Source of the DNA: Pseudomonas jessenii
GTDB lineage: Bacteria > Pseudomonadota > Gammaproteobacteria > Pseudomonadales > Pseudomonadaceae
Direction: 5' to 3'
NCBI RefSeq assembly: GCF_002236115.1
Contig: NZ_NIWT01000005.1
Location: 124,001-188,000 of the forward strand
Length of the DNA stretch: 64,000 bases
The stretch's first letter is position 1. Each line of letters starts with the position of its first letter. Both the position numbers and the translations under genes were made by a program. The notes under the pieces were generated by a model. The model was not told where the DNA came from and did no database searches. It saw only the letters and a list, made by a program, of their open reading frames with translations. Of this stretch, positions 44,684 to 54,968 are shown one piece after another.

Positions 44684-45277
44684 ATGCCCAAGGTCGGTAT
44701 GCAACCCATCCGCCGCCAGCAATTGATCGAAGCCACTTTGCAGGCCGTCGATCAGGTCGGAATGGGGGACGCCAGCATTGCGCTGATCGCCCGTTTGGCC
44801 GGTGTCTCGAATGGCATCATCAGTCACTACTTTCAGGACAAGAATGGCCTGATCGCCGCCACCATGGGGTACCTGATGACCGTCCTGAGCGAGAACGTCA
44901 CCCTGCGCCGACAGGCGCTGACAGATGACAGCCCGAGGGCTCATCTGCAGGTGATCATCGAAGGCAACTTCGACGCCAGCCAGGTCAATGGCCCGGCAAT
45001 GAAAACCTGGCTGGCCTTCTGGGCCACCAGCATGCACCAGCCGTCTTTGCACAGGTTGCAGCGGATCAACGATCACCGTCTGTATTCCAACCTGTGCTGC
45101 CAGTTTCGCCGCGTGCTGCCGCTCAATGATGCGCGCAGTGCCGCCCGAGGCCTGGCAGCGTTGATCGACGGCCTGTGGTTGCGCGGCGCGTTGTCGGGAG
45201 ATGCTTTCGACACCGAGCAGGCGCAACAGATTGCTTACGAATACATGGATACCCAACTGGCCAAGCGGGTGAGTTAG
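44684..45277 (+). CDS. betI: Choline-responsive repressor BetI
   Basis: This 197-residue TetR-family repressor controls the bet genes. The helix-turn-helix region is ASIALIARLAGVSNGIISHYFQDKNGLIAA near residue 35, and KTWLAFWATSMHQPSLHRLQ is part of the ligand domain. The ATG at 44684 (MPKVGMQPIRRQQLI) has AAGGAG 9 bases upstream; the ATG at 44675 is too close to it. betB starts 62 bases later. Confidence 0.95.
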   Translation: MPKVGMQPIRRQQLIEATLQAVDQVGMGDASIALIARLAGVSNGIISHYFQDKNGLIAATMGYLMTVLSENVTLRRQALTDDSPRAHLQVIIEGNFDASQVNGPAMKTWLAFWATSMHQPSLHRLQRINDHRLYSNLCCQFRRVLPLNDARSAARGLAALIDGLWLRGALSGDAFDTEQAQQIAYEYMDTQLAKRVS

Positions 45278-45339
45278 AGCACACATAAACGCTCAACCAC
45301 CGAACCGCGCCAGCCACTTAATGCTCTTGCGAGGACTTT

Positions 45340-46812
45340 ATGGCCCGTTTCGAACTGCAAAAACTCTACATCGATGGCGCGTACAGCGACGCCAGCAGCG
45401 ACGCCACTTTCGAAGCCATCAACCCGGCTAACGGTGAAGTCCTCGCAAAAGTGCAACGTGCTACCAAGGAAGACGTCGAACGCGCCGTCGTCAGCGCCGA
45501 AAAGGGCCAGAAGATCTGGGCCGCCATGACCGCCATGGAGCGTTCGCGCATCCTGCGTCGTGCCGTGGAAATCCTGCGCGAGCGCAACGACGAACTGGCC
45601 GCCCTGGAAACCCTGGACACCGGCAAGGCCTACTCCGAAACCCGCTACGTCGACATCGTCACCGGCGCTGACGTGCTGGAGTACTACGCAGGCCTGGTAC
45701 CGGCCATCGAAGGCGAGCAGATTCCGCTGCGCACCACTTCGTTCGTCTACACCCGTCGCGAGCCGCTGGGCGTCGTGGCCGGTATCGGCGCGTGGAACTA
45801 CCCGATCCAGATCGCCCTGTGGAAATCCGCACCAGCCCTGGCGGCCGGTAACGCGATGATCTTCAAGCCAAGCGAAGTCACCTCGCTGACCACCCTGAAA
45901 CTGGCCGAGATCTACACCGAAGCCGGCGTACCAAATGGCGTGTTCAACGTCCTGACCGGCAGCGGCCGTGAAGTCGGCACCTGGCTGACCGAACACCCGC
46001 GCATCGAGAAAGTCTCGTTCACCGGCGGCACCGATACCGGCAAGAAAGTCATGGCCAGCGCTTCGAGCTCTTCGCTCAAGGACGTGACCATGGAACTGGG
46101 TGGCAAGTCGCCGCTGATCATCTGCGACGACGCCGACCTCGATCGCGCCGCCGACACCGCGATGATGGCCAACTTCTACAGCTCCGGCCAGGTTTGCACC
46201 AACGGCACTCGCGTGTTCGTACCGGCTCACCTGAAGGCCGCTTTCGAAGCCAAGATCGCTGAGCGCGTTGCGCGCATCCGCATCGGCAACCCGGAAGACG
46301 AAAACACCAACTTCGGTCCGCTGGTCAGCTTTGCGCACATGGAAAGCGTGCTGGGCTACATCGCCAAGGGCAAGGAAGAAGGTGCCCGCCTGCTGTGCGG
46401 CGGTGAGCGCCTGACCGACGGTGAATTCGCCAAGGGTGCGTTCGTGGCGCCGACCGTGTTCACCGACTGCACCGACGACATGACCATCGTCCGTGAAGAA
46501 ATCTTTGGCCCGGTGATGGCGATCCTCTCCTACGAAACCGAAGAAGAAGTGATCCGCCGCGCCAACGACACCGACTTCGGCCTGGCCGCCGGTATCGTCA
46601 CCAAGGACCTGAACCGCGCCCACCGTGTGATTCATCAGCTGGAAGCCGGTATCTGCTGGATCAACGCCTGGGGCGAATCCGACGCGAAGATGCCGGTCGG
46701 TGGCTACAAGCAGTCGGGTGTCGGCCGTGAGAACGGCATCAGTTCGCTGAACAACTTCACCCGCATCAAATCGGTACAGGTCGAACTGGGCGATTACGTC
46801 TCGGTGTTCTAA
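45340..46812 (+). CDS. betB: Betaine aldehyde dehydrogenase BetB
   Basis: BetB oxidises betaine aldehyde to glycine betaine with NAD(P)+. The 490-residue aldehyde dehydrogenase has the catalytic Cys286 (SSGQVCTNGTRVFV) and Glu252 (TMELGGKSP). FTGGTDTGKKVMAS is the cofactor loop. Length and residue numbering agree with the P. aeruginosa enzyme as I know it. It lies between betI and betA; a REP doublet of the second family separates it from betA. Confidence 0.97.
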   Translation: MARFELQKLYIDGAYSDASSDATFEAINPANGEVLAKVQRATKEDVERAVVSAEKGQKIWAAMTAMERSRILRRAVEILRERNDELAALETLDTGKAYSETRYVDIVTGADVLEYYAGLVPAIEGEQIPLRTTSFVYTRREPLGVVAGIGAWNYPIQIALWKSAPALAAGNAMIFKPSEVTSLTTLKLAEIYTEAGVPNGVFNVLTGSGREVGTWLTEHPRIEKVSFTGGTDTGKKVMASASSSSLKDVTMELGGKSPLIICDDADLDRAADTAMMANFYSSGQVCTNGTRVFVPAHLKAAFEAKIAERVARIRIGNPEDENTNFGPLVSFAHMESVLGYIAKGKEEGARLLCGGERLTDGEFAKGAFVAPTVFTDCTDDMTIVREEIFGPVMAILSYETEEEVIRRANDTDFGLAAGIVTKDLNRAHRVIHQLEAGICWINAWGESDAKMPVGGYKQSGVGRENGISSLNNFTRIKSVQVELGDYVSVF

Positions 46813-46826
46813 GTACTGCGAGGTCT

Positions 46827-46961
46827 CTGTGGCGAGGGGGCTTGCCCCCGTTGGGCTGCGAAGCAGCCCCCTCTCCAGACACCGCAAGTCTTCAGATAGA
46901 AAGCAGTCGCTGATTTTACGACTGCTGCGCAGCCGAACGGGGGCAAGCCCCCTCGCCACAG
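46827..46961. repeat. REP doublet of the GGGGGCTTGCCCCC family, betB-betA gap
   Basis: The left arm TGTGGCGAGGGGGCTTGCCC and the reverse complement ending near 46961 have inner sequence GCTGCGAAGCAG, as in the copy at 7924-8057. It lies inside the bet operon. Confidence 0.88.
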
Positions 46962-47016
46962 GTTGTGCAGTGTCCCAGCGACCGCGACCTGACCAACTTC
47001 AAAGAGGGTGCATTCA

Positions 47017-48717
47017 ATGTCCCAAGAATTCGACTACATCATCATCGGTGCCGGCTCTGCCGGTAACACCCTGGCGACCCGTCTGACCGAAGACGCAGGC
47101 GTCACCGTCCTGCTGCTCGAAGCAGGCGGCCCGGACTACCGTTCCGATTTCCGCACACAGATGCCGGCCGCCCTGGCGTTCCCGCTGCAAGGCCGTCGCT
47201 ACAACTGGGCTTACGAAACCGATCCAGAGCCACACATGGACGGTCGTCGCATGGAGTGCGGTCGCGGCAAGGGCCTGGGCGGTTCCTCGCTGATCAACGG
47301 CATGTGCTACATCCGCGGCAACGCCATGGACTACGACGGCTGGGCAAAATTGCCAGGCCTTGAGGACTGGTCGTACCTGGACTGCCTGCCGTATTTCCGT
47401 AAAGCGGAAACCCGCGACATCGGCCCTAACGACTACCACGGTGGCGACGGCCCGGTCAGCGTGACCACGCCGAAAGCCGGCAACAACCCGCTGTTCCACG
47501 CCATGGTTGAAGCCGGCGTGCAGGCCGGTTACCCGCGCACAGAAGACTTGAACGGCTACCAGCAGGAAGGCTTCGGCCCGATGGACCGCACCGTGACGCC
47601 GAAAGGTCGTCGTGCCTCCACCGCCCGTGGCTACCTGGACGTCGCCAAGAAGCGTTCGACCCTGACCATCGTCACCCACGCCCTGACCGACAAGATCCTG
47701 TTCGAAGGCAAGCGTGCGGTCGGCGTGCGTTACCTGGTCGGCGCTGCCGAGGAGCGCGTTGAAGTCAAGGCGCGCAAGGAAGTACTGCTGTGCTCCGGCG
47801 CCATCGCTTCGCCGCAGATCCTGCAGCGCTCCGGCGTGGGCCCTGCCGAACTGCTGAACAAACTCGACATTCCGGTGGTCCACGATCTGCCGGGCGTCGG
47901 TGAAAACCTGCAGGATCACCTTGAGCTGTACCTGCAATACGCTTGCACCCAACCGGTCTCGCTGTACCCGTCGCTGCTCTGGTACAACCAGCCGGCCATC
48001 GGTGCCGAGTGGCTGTTCAACGGCACCGGCATCGGCGCCAGCAACCAGTTCGAAGCCGGCGGTTTCATCCGTACCCGTCCGGAGTTCGAATGGCCGAACA
48101 TCCAGTACCACTTCCTGCCGGTAGCGATTAACTACAACGGCAGCAACGGTGTGAAAGAGCACGGCTTCCAGGCGCACATGGGCTCCATGCGTTCGCCAAG
48201 CCGCGGGCGCATCCAGGCCAAGTCCAAGGATCCGCGCCAGCACCCGAGCATCCTGTTCAACTACATGGCCACCGAGCAGGACTGGCAAGAGTTCCGCGAC
48301 GGCATCCGCCTGACCCGGGAAATCATGCAGCAACCTGCACTGGACGCCTTCCGCGGTCGCGAAATCAGCCCGGGCGTCGAGGTGCAAACCGACGAGCAAC
48401 TGGACAAGTTCATCCGCGAACACGCCGAAACCGCGTTCCACCCGTCCTGCTCGTGCAAGATGGGCACCGACGAAATGGCCGTGGTCGATGGCGAAGGTCG
48501 CGTGCATGGCATGCAAGGCCTGCGTGTGGTCGATGCGTCGATCATGCCGATCATCACCACCGGCAACCTCAATGCACCGACGATCATGATGGCCGAGAAA
48601 ATCGCCGACAAGATCCGTGGTCGCAAGCCATTGCCGCGCAGCACCGCCACTTACTATGTGGCGGGTGAAGCGCCGGTGAAGGGCAAGCCGGTGCGGGAAG
48701 TGAGCCAGACTGCATAA
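47017..48717 (+). CDS. betA: Choline dehydrogenase BetA
   Basis: This membrane-associated FAD-dependent GMC oxidoreductase oxidises choline to betaine aldehyde. The 566-residue protein starts MSQEFDYIIIGAGSAGNTLA (FAD motif), has ECGRGKGLGGSSLINGMCYI (GMC signature 1) and a C-terminal HPSCSCKMG with catalytic His, followed by VVDASIMPIITTGNLNAPTI. The ATG at 47017 was preferred to a GTG at 47008. It is the last gene of betIBA. Confidence 0.97.
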   Translation: MSQEFDYIIIGAGSAGNTLATRLTEDAGVTVLLLEAGGPDYRSDFRTQMPAALAFPLQGRRYNWAYETDPEPHMDGRRMECGRGKGLGGSSLINGMCYIRGNAMDYDGWAKLPGLEDWSYLDCLPYFRKAETRDIGPNDYHGGDGPVSVTTPKAGNNPLFHAMVEAGVQAGYPRTEDLNGYQQEGFGPMDRTVTPKGRRASTARGYLDVAKKRSTLTIVTHALTDKILFEGKRAVGVRYLVGAAEERVEVKARKEVLLCSGAIASPQILQRSGVGPAELLNKLDIPVVHDLPGVGENLQDHLELYLQYACTQPVSLYPSLLWYNQPAIGAEWLFNGTGIGASNQFEAGGFIRTRPEFEWPNIQYHFLPVAINYNGSNGVKEHGFQAHMGSMRSPSRGRIQAKSKDPRQHPSILFNYMATEQDWQEFRDGIRLTREIMQQPALDAFRGREISPGVEVQTDEQLDKFIREHAETAFHPSCSCKMGTDEMAVVDGEGRVHGMQGLRVVDASIMPIITTGNLNAPTIMMAEKIADKIRGRKPLPRSTATYYVAGEAPVKGKPVREVSQTA

Positions 48718-48740
48718 GTCGCTACACCGCGTCACGGCCA

Positions 48741-48833
48741 ATCGCGAGCAAGCTCGCTCCCACAGGTTTCGGGTTGGATTGCAGATTTGTGATCCAGCCC
48801 GGACTACTGTGGGAGCGAGCTTGCTCGCGATGG
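48741..48833. repeat. REP pair in tail-to-tail orientation after betA
   Basis: The reverse arm ATCGCGAGCAAGCTCGCTCC and the forward arm CTGTGGGAGCGAGCTTGCTC have about 44 bases between them. Confidence 0.9.
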
Positions 48834-49001
48834 GGCCCTGACAACCAACACACATCTTCCGGCCGAACCCGATAATCCCTCTCTACACCGTTTCACCCTT
48901 GATCCTCCCCCCTCGCAGGCCTAATCTAGCGCCACGCAATCGTTTCACCTCTCCCCTCGCAGCACCGCTCCATCGCCACTCCATACCCAGGAGGTTCACG
49001 A

Positions 49002-50444
49002 ATGTTCGATTTCTACCCCCAGCTCAAGCAGCGCTTCGCTGCCTTGCGCACGGGTGCTGAATTCTTTTCCCTGCGTTATGTGCGCGAATCCGGGCAGTAC
49101 CTGTCGGTGCGCAAGAACGTCGCCGAACCACCGAGCCTGAGCCGTGACGAAGGGGCGATGCTGACCGTGCGGGTCAATGGCGTCGAGGCCTATGCGGCCA
49201 CTAACGACCTGTCGCAACAGGGCTTGCAAGCCGCCCTCGAACGCGCCGAATTCCAGGCCCGTCGACTCAAGCCCCACGCCTTGCTGGACCTGCGCGAGCA
49301 GGCTGTTTCCAGCGACCGCGCCGATTACTTTTCACCCAACCTCGACCAGGCCTTCCCGTCCCTGAGCGACTGCTTCCAACTGCTTGGCACCGAGTCGGCC
49401 GCCGTGCCCAAGGACGAGCGCCTGGTGAACTGGCAGGTCAGCCTGGGTATCACCCACGTCGAGCAGATTTACCTCAACAGCGCCGGCGCCGAACTGCGCC
49501 AGGCCCAACGCTTTGTGTACCCCGGCCTGGACGTCACGGCCTACGACGGCAACGACAGCCAGACCCGCAGCCTTGGCCGCGAGAACTTCGGCCAGCAAGG
49601 CGCGGCGGACGTCATCAGCCGCTGCGGCCTGATCGGTGCCGGTGCCCAGGTGGCCGATCAGGCCCTGCAATTGCTCCTGGCGCCAAACACCCCGCAAGGC
49701 AAGCGCGACCTGCTGCTGATGCCCGACCAGATGATGCTGCAAATCCACGAGTCCATCGGCCATCCGCTGGAACTGGACCGCATTCTCGGCGACGAGCGCA
49801 ATTACGCCGGTACCAGTTTCGTCAAAGCCAGCGATTTCGGCCACCTGCAATACGGTTCCGGCCTGCTCAACGTGACCTTCGATCCCGACATCCCCGAGGA
49901 GCTCGCCAGTTACGGCCATGACGACGACGGTACGCCCGCCAGCAAACAGTTCCTGATCCGCGAAGGCCTGTTGCTGCGCCCGCTGGGCGGTGCGTTGTCG
50001 CAATTCCGTGCCGGCATGGACGGCGTCGCCAACAGCCGCGCCTGCGGCTGGAACCGCCCGCCCATCGACCGCATGGCCAACCTCAATATCGAGCCCGGCG
50101 ATCAGTCCATCGAGCAACTGATCGCTGGCATCGAACACGGCGTGCTGATGTCGACCAACCGCTCATGGTCGATCGACGATGCACGCAACAAATTCCAGTT
50201 CGGCTGCGAATGGGGCCAACTGATCGAAAACGGCGAACTCAAGGGCGTGGTGAAGAATCCCAACTATAGGGGCATCTCCGCGCAGTTCTGGAAAAGCCTC
50301 AGCGCCGTCGGCGACGCCGGTACCCTCAAGGTCCTCGGCACACCGAACTGCGGCAAGGGCGAACCGAACCAGGTGATCCGCGTCGGCCACGCGTCACCGG
50401 CCTGCGTGTTCAGCAACGTTGATGTATTCGGAGGAGACGCCTGA
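49002..50444 (+). CDS. TldD-like metalloprotease subunit (paralogue)
   Basis: This 480-residue protein of the TldD (U62) family forms the catalytic half of TldD/TldE-type heterodimeric proteases, which trim unfolded or RiPP peptides. The metal site is visible as His249-Glu250 and His254 (IHESIGHPLELDR), with Cys450 (TPNCGKGEP) at the expected third-ligand place. AGGAGG precedes the ATG at 49002. The start of the TldE-like gene overlaps the stop by one base. I take it as a second TldD besides the conserved housekeeping one; no peptide substrate gene is seen nearby. Confidence 0.88.
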   Translation: MFDFYPQLKQRFAALRTGAEFFSLRYVRESGQYLSVRKNVAEPPSLSRDEGAMLTVRVNGVEAYAATNDLSQQGLQAALERAEFQARRLKPHALLDLREQAVSSDRADYFSPNLDQAFPSLSDCFQLLGTESAAVPKDERLVNWQVSLGITHVEQIYLNSAGAELRQAQRFVYPGLDVTAYDGNDSQTRSLGRENFGQQGAADVISRCGLIGAGAQVADQALQLLLAPNTPQGKRDLLLMPDQMMLQIHESIGHPLELDRILGDERNYAGTSFVKASDFGHLQYGSGLLNVTFDPDIPEELASYGHDDDGTPASKQFLIREGLLLRPLGGALSQFRAGMDGVANSRACGWNRPPIDRMANLNIEPGDQSIEQLIAGIEHGVLMSTNRSWSIDDARNKFQFGCEWGQLIENGELKGVVKNPNYRGISAQFWKSLSAVGDAGTLKVLGTPNCGKGEPNQVIRVGHASPACVFSNVDVFGGDA

Positions 50445-51781
50445 TGAATCCTTCAAACAGCCAGTCCGCGTCGTTCAAGGCGCTGGTCAACAGCCTGCGT
50501 GCAGCCCTGCAAGAGCCCGAGCAGTTCACCCTCAGCTACGCCGCCGAGTCGTCGGCCTTCGTGCGTTTCAACCACGCTAAGGTGCGTCAGGCCGGTCAGG
50601 TGCAGCAGGCGAGTATCGGCTTGAAGCTGATCAACGAAGGCCGCCATGCCGACCTGAACATCACCCTGGCCGGCGATCCCCAGGTTGATCTGCGACGTTT
50701 GACCGAAGGCCTGCAACAGCTGCGGGAAACCTTGCCGCTGCTACCTCCGGATCCTTACTTACTGCTCAACCACAATGGCTGGCAGAGCAACAACGTGCAG
50801 TCGCATCCGCTGCCGGACACCGAACAGGTGGTCGCGCAAATCACCCAGGCCGCCGAAGGCCTGGATCTTGTCGGTTTCTACGCTGCCGGACCGATCAGTC
50901 GCGGCTTTGCCAGTTCTTCGGGTGCCTTCGGCTGGCATCAGGCCAACAGCTTCAATTTCGACTTCAGCCTGTTCCACGAGAATGGCCAGGCCGTGAAAGC
51001 CAGCTACGCCGGGCATGACTGGAACAGCGAAGGCTTTGCCAGACGCTTCCAGCAAGCCCGCGAGCAGCTTGAGTTTCTGGGCCGGCCGCTGCGCACTTTG
51101 GCACCCGGCCAATACCGCGCCTACCTGGCACCGGCGGCGCTGGAAGAAATCATGGGCATGCTGTGCTGGGGGGGATTCTCTGCACAGTCGATTGCCAGCA
51201 AAAGCAGCCCGCTGCAAAAGCTCTACGGTGGCGACAGCGCCTTCAGCCCGCTGGTCTCGCTGGATGAAAAAGTCAGCGGCTCACTGAGCCCGGCGTTTTC
51301 CGATGAAGGTTATCCACGCAGCGACCTGGGGTTGATCGTGGACGGCAAGGCCGGGGCACAACTGGTCAGCTCGCGCAGCGCCGCGGAATACGGCTTGACC
51401 GCCAATGGTGCCAGCGGCGGTGAATCACCGAGCGCGCTGAACATGAAGGCCGGGGCATTGCCTGACGCGGACATCCTCAAGCAATTGGGCACCGGGCTGT
51501 ACATCAGCAACCTGTGGTACCTGAACTTCTCGGATCAACCGGCCGCCCGCCTGACCGGCATGACCCGGTTTGCCACGTTCTGGGTCGAAAACGGCGAGAT
51601 TCAGGCACCGGTCAGCACCATGCGTTTTGATGACAGCGCCTTCAGCCTGCTCGGTTCGCAGCTGGAAGCGTTGACCCAGGAGCGGGAGTTGTTGCTGTCG
51701 GCGAGTACGTACAGCCAGCGGGCGACGGCGTCTGCGTTGTTGCCGGGGGCGCTCGTAAACCGGCTCACATTAACGCTGTAA
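50444..51781 (+). CDS. TldE/PmbA-like protein (paralogue)
   Basis: This 445-residue protein is the non-catalytic partner type of the TldD/TldE family. It lacks an HExxH motif, as expected for TldE. It shares the family fold seen in AFVRFNHAKVRQAGQVQQAS near the N terminus and YISNLWYLNFSDQPAARLTG near the C terminus, the segment that is usually YVTELMGQG-like in PmbA. The TGATG junction with the TldD-like gene implies fixed stoichiometry. Confidence 0.85.
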   Translation: MNPSNSQSASFKALVNSLRAALQEPEQFTLSYAAESSAFVRFNHAKVRQAGQVQQASIGLKLINEGRHADLNITLAGDPQVDLRRLTEGLQQLRETLPLLPPDPYLLLNHNGWQSNNVQSHPLPDTEQVVAQITQAAEGLDLVGFYAAGPISRGFASSSGAFGWHQANSFNFDFSLFHENGQAVKASYAGHDWNSEGFARRFQQAREQLEFLGRPLRTLAPGQYRAYLAPAALEEIMGMLCWGGFSAQSIASKSSPLQKLYGGDSAFSPLVSLDEKVSGSLSPAFSDEGYPRSDLGLIVDGKAGAQLVSSRSAAEYGLTANGASGGESPSALNMKAGALPDADILKQLGTGLYISNLWYLNFSDQPAARLTGMTRFATFWVENGEIQAPVSTMRFDDSAFSLLGSQLEALTQERELLLSASTYSQRATASALLPGALVNRLTLTL

Positions 51782-51809
51782 CCACAAACTCCCGGAACAC
51801 CGGGAACCT

Positions 51810-51900
51810 TGTGGGAGCGAGCTTGCTCGCGATGAGGCCATTTCATTCAACATCATTGTCGACTGATCTACCGCTATCGCGAGCAAGCTCGCTCCCACAA
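51810..51900. repeat. REPIN between the TldE-like gene and the MFS gene
   Basis: The forward arm TTGTGGGAGCGAGCTTGCTC, a spacer with CATTCAACATCATTGTCGAC, and the reverse arm TATCGCGAGCAAGCTCGCTC. It belongs to the same spacer subfamily as 56168-56260. Confidence 0.9.
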
Positions 51901-51950
51901 TGACTGTGATCACAAATCATTTAGCATTGACTTCATCCACAAGAGGTCCC

Positions 51951-53378
51951 ATGCCCAACCGCCCGCCTCTCGACGCTGTGACTGCCCGTTGGATACCCTG
52001 GGTCGTCGCCATTGCCTTCTTCATGCAGTCCCTCGATGGGACGATCCTCAACACCGCCCTGCCCGCCATGGCCCGGGACCTGGCCGAAGATCCGCTGCGC
52101 ATGCAAGGTGTGATCATCGCCTACATGCTCACGGTCGCCTTGCTGATTCCCGCGTCCGGCTGGATCGCCGATCGCTTCGGCACCCGGAAAATCTTCTTCA
52201 GTGCGATTTTGCTGTTCAGCCTCGGCTCGCTGCTCTGCGCATTGTCGACCAGCCTGACCCAGTTGATCGGCTCCCGGGTGATCCAGGGCTTGGGCGGCGC
52301 GTTGATGCTGCCGGTCGGGCGGCTGGTGGTGTTACGCGCCTACCCGCGCTCGGAGCTGGTGCGGATCATGGGCTTCATCACCATTCCCGGGCTGCTCGGC
52401 CCCTTGATCGGCCCGACCATGGGCGGCTGGATGGTGCAATACCTGACGTGGCACTGGATATTCCTGATCAACCTGCCGGTGGGGCTGGTCGGTTGCTACG
52501 CCGTGTGGAAGTTCATCCCGGACCTGCGCGGCACCGAGCGCACCCGTTTCGATAGCCTGGGCTTCGTGCTGTTCGGCGCGGCGATGATTCTGATCACCAT
52601 CGCCATGGAAGGCCTGGGCGAATTGCACCTGCCGCACCTGCGGGTGATGTTGCTGCTGTTCGGCGGCATGGCGTGCCTGGCGGCGTACTGGCTGCGTGCC
52701 GGGCATATCGAAAACCCGCTGTTCGCGCCGTCGTTGTTCAAGACCCGGACCTTTGCCGTGGGCATTCTCGGCAACCTGTTCGCCCGCCTCGGCAGCGGCG
52801 CCCTGCCCTTTCTGGTGCCGTTGCTGCTGCAAGTGGCGCTGGGCTATTCGCCGTCCCAGGCCGGGATGAGCATGCTGCCGTTGGCGGCGGCGGCGATGAT
52901 CGCCAAGTGGGTGGCGCGGCCGCTGATCGAACATCTGGGTTACCGCATCGTGCTCACCGGCAACACCCTGGCGCTGGGGATCATGCTGGCGAGCATGGGC
53001 CTGGTCAGCGAGCAGACGCCGTACTGGCTGCTGCTGTGCCAGCTGGCGATCCTTGGCGCGATCAACTCCTTGCAGTTCACCGCGATGAACACCGTGACCC
53101 TGATCGACCTCGACGATGCCAGCGCCAGCAGCGGCAACAGCCTGCTGTCGGTGGTCGCGCAATTGTCACTGAGTCTGGGGGTAGCCTGCGCCGGTGCATT
53201 GCTCGGCGGGTTCACGGCCGAGATCGGAAATGACGGCGTGGACACGGTTTTGGGCGCCTTTCAACTGACGTTTGTGACGGTTGGAATCATGGCAATGCTG
53301 GCCGCGACGATCTTTTCCCAGCTGTCACGGAATGACGGACGGCGAGTCAAACGTCCGGAAGAACACATAGAGCCTTAG
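51951..53378 (+). CDS. MFS multidrug exporter (DHA2, MdtD-like)
   Basis: This 475-residue major facilitator has about 14 hydrophobic segments. MQSLDGTILNTALPAMARDL in the first helix is the DHA2 (EmrB/QacA) motif D1, ASGWIADRFGTRKIFFSAIL is motif A, and LIGPTMGGWMV is motif C of drug:proton antiporters. It is most like MdtD. The ATG at 51951 (MPNRPPLDAV) follows AGAGG. The substrates are unknown; export of toxic compounds is inferred from the family. Confidence 0.88.
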   Translation: MPNRPPLDAVTARWIPWVVAIAFFMQSLDGTILNTALPAMARDLAEDPLRMQGVIIAYMLTVALLIPASGWIADRFGTRKIFFSAILLFSLGSLLCALSTSLTQLIGSRVIQGLGGALMLPVGRLVVLRAYPRSELVRIMGFITIPGLLGPLIGPTMGGWMVQYLTWHWIFLINLPVGLVGCYAVWKFIPDLRGTERTRFDSLGFVLFGAAMILITIAMEGLGELHLPHLRVMLLLFGGMACLAAYWLRAGHIENPLFAPSLFKTRTFAVGILGNLFARLGSGALPFLVPLLLQVALGYSPSQAGMSMLPLAAAAMIAKWVARPLIEHLGYRIVLTGNTLALGIMLASMGLVSEQTPYWLLLCQLAILGAINSLQFTAMNTVTLIDLDDASASSGNSLLSVVAQLSLSLGVACAGALLGGFTAEIGNDGVDTVLGAFQLTFVTVGIMAMLAATIFSQLSRNDGRRVKRPEEHIEP

Positions 53379-53435
53379 GGCGAATGGCCACCGGACTGGT
53401 ACACTGCGCGACATTTTGTTTTGCAGGCCAGTCCC

Positions 53436-54821
<1,386 letters not shown>

Positions 54822-54835
54822 CAACACGCCCCCCC

Positions 54836-54938
54836 TGTAGGAGCGAGCTTGCTCGCGAAAAACCTGAGCTCACCGCGGTGAGCCAGACTGCCAGCGTTAT
54901 CGTTCACGCCCATCGCGAGCAAGCTCGCTCCTACAGGG
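54836..54938. repeat. REPIN between dbpA and the flavoprotein gene
   Basis: The arms CTGTAGGAGCGAGCTTGCTC and the complement ending CTCCTACAGG flank a spacer with AACCTGAGCTCACCGCGG and GCGTTATCGTTCACG. It belongs to the second spacer subfamily. Confidence 0.9.
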
Positions 54939-54968
54939 ACCGCAATAGTTTTTTGTGAGGACACCGTT

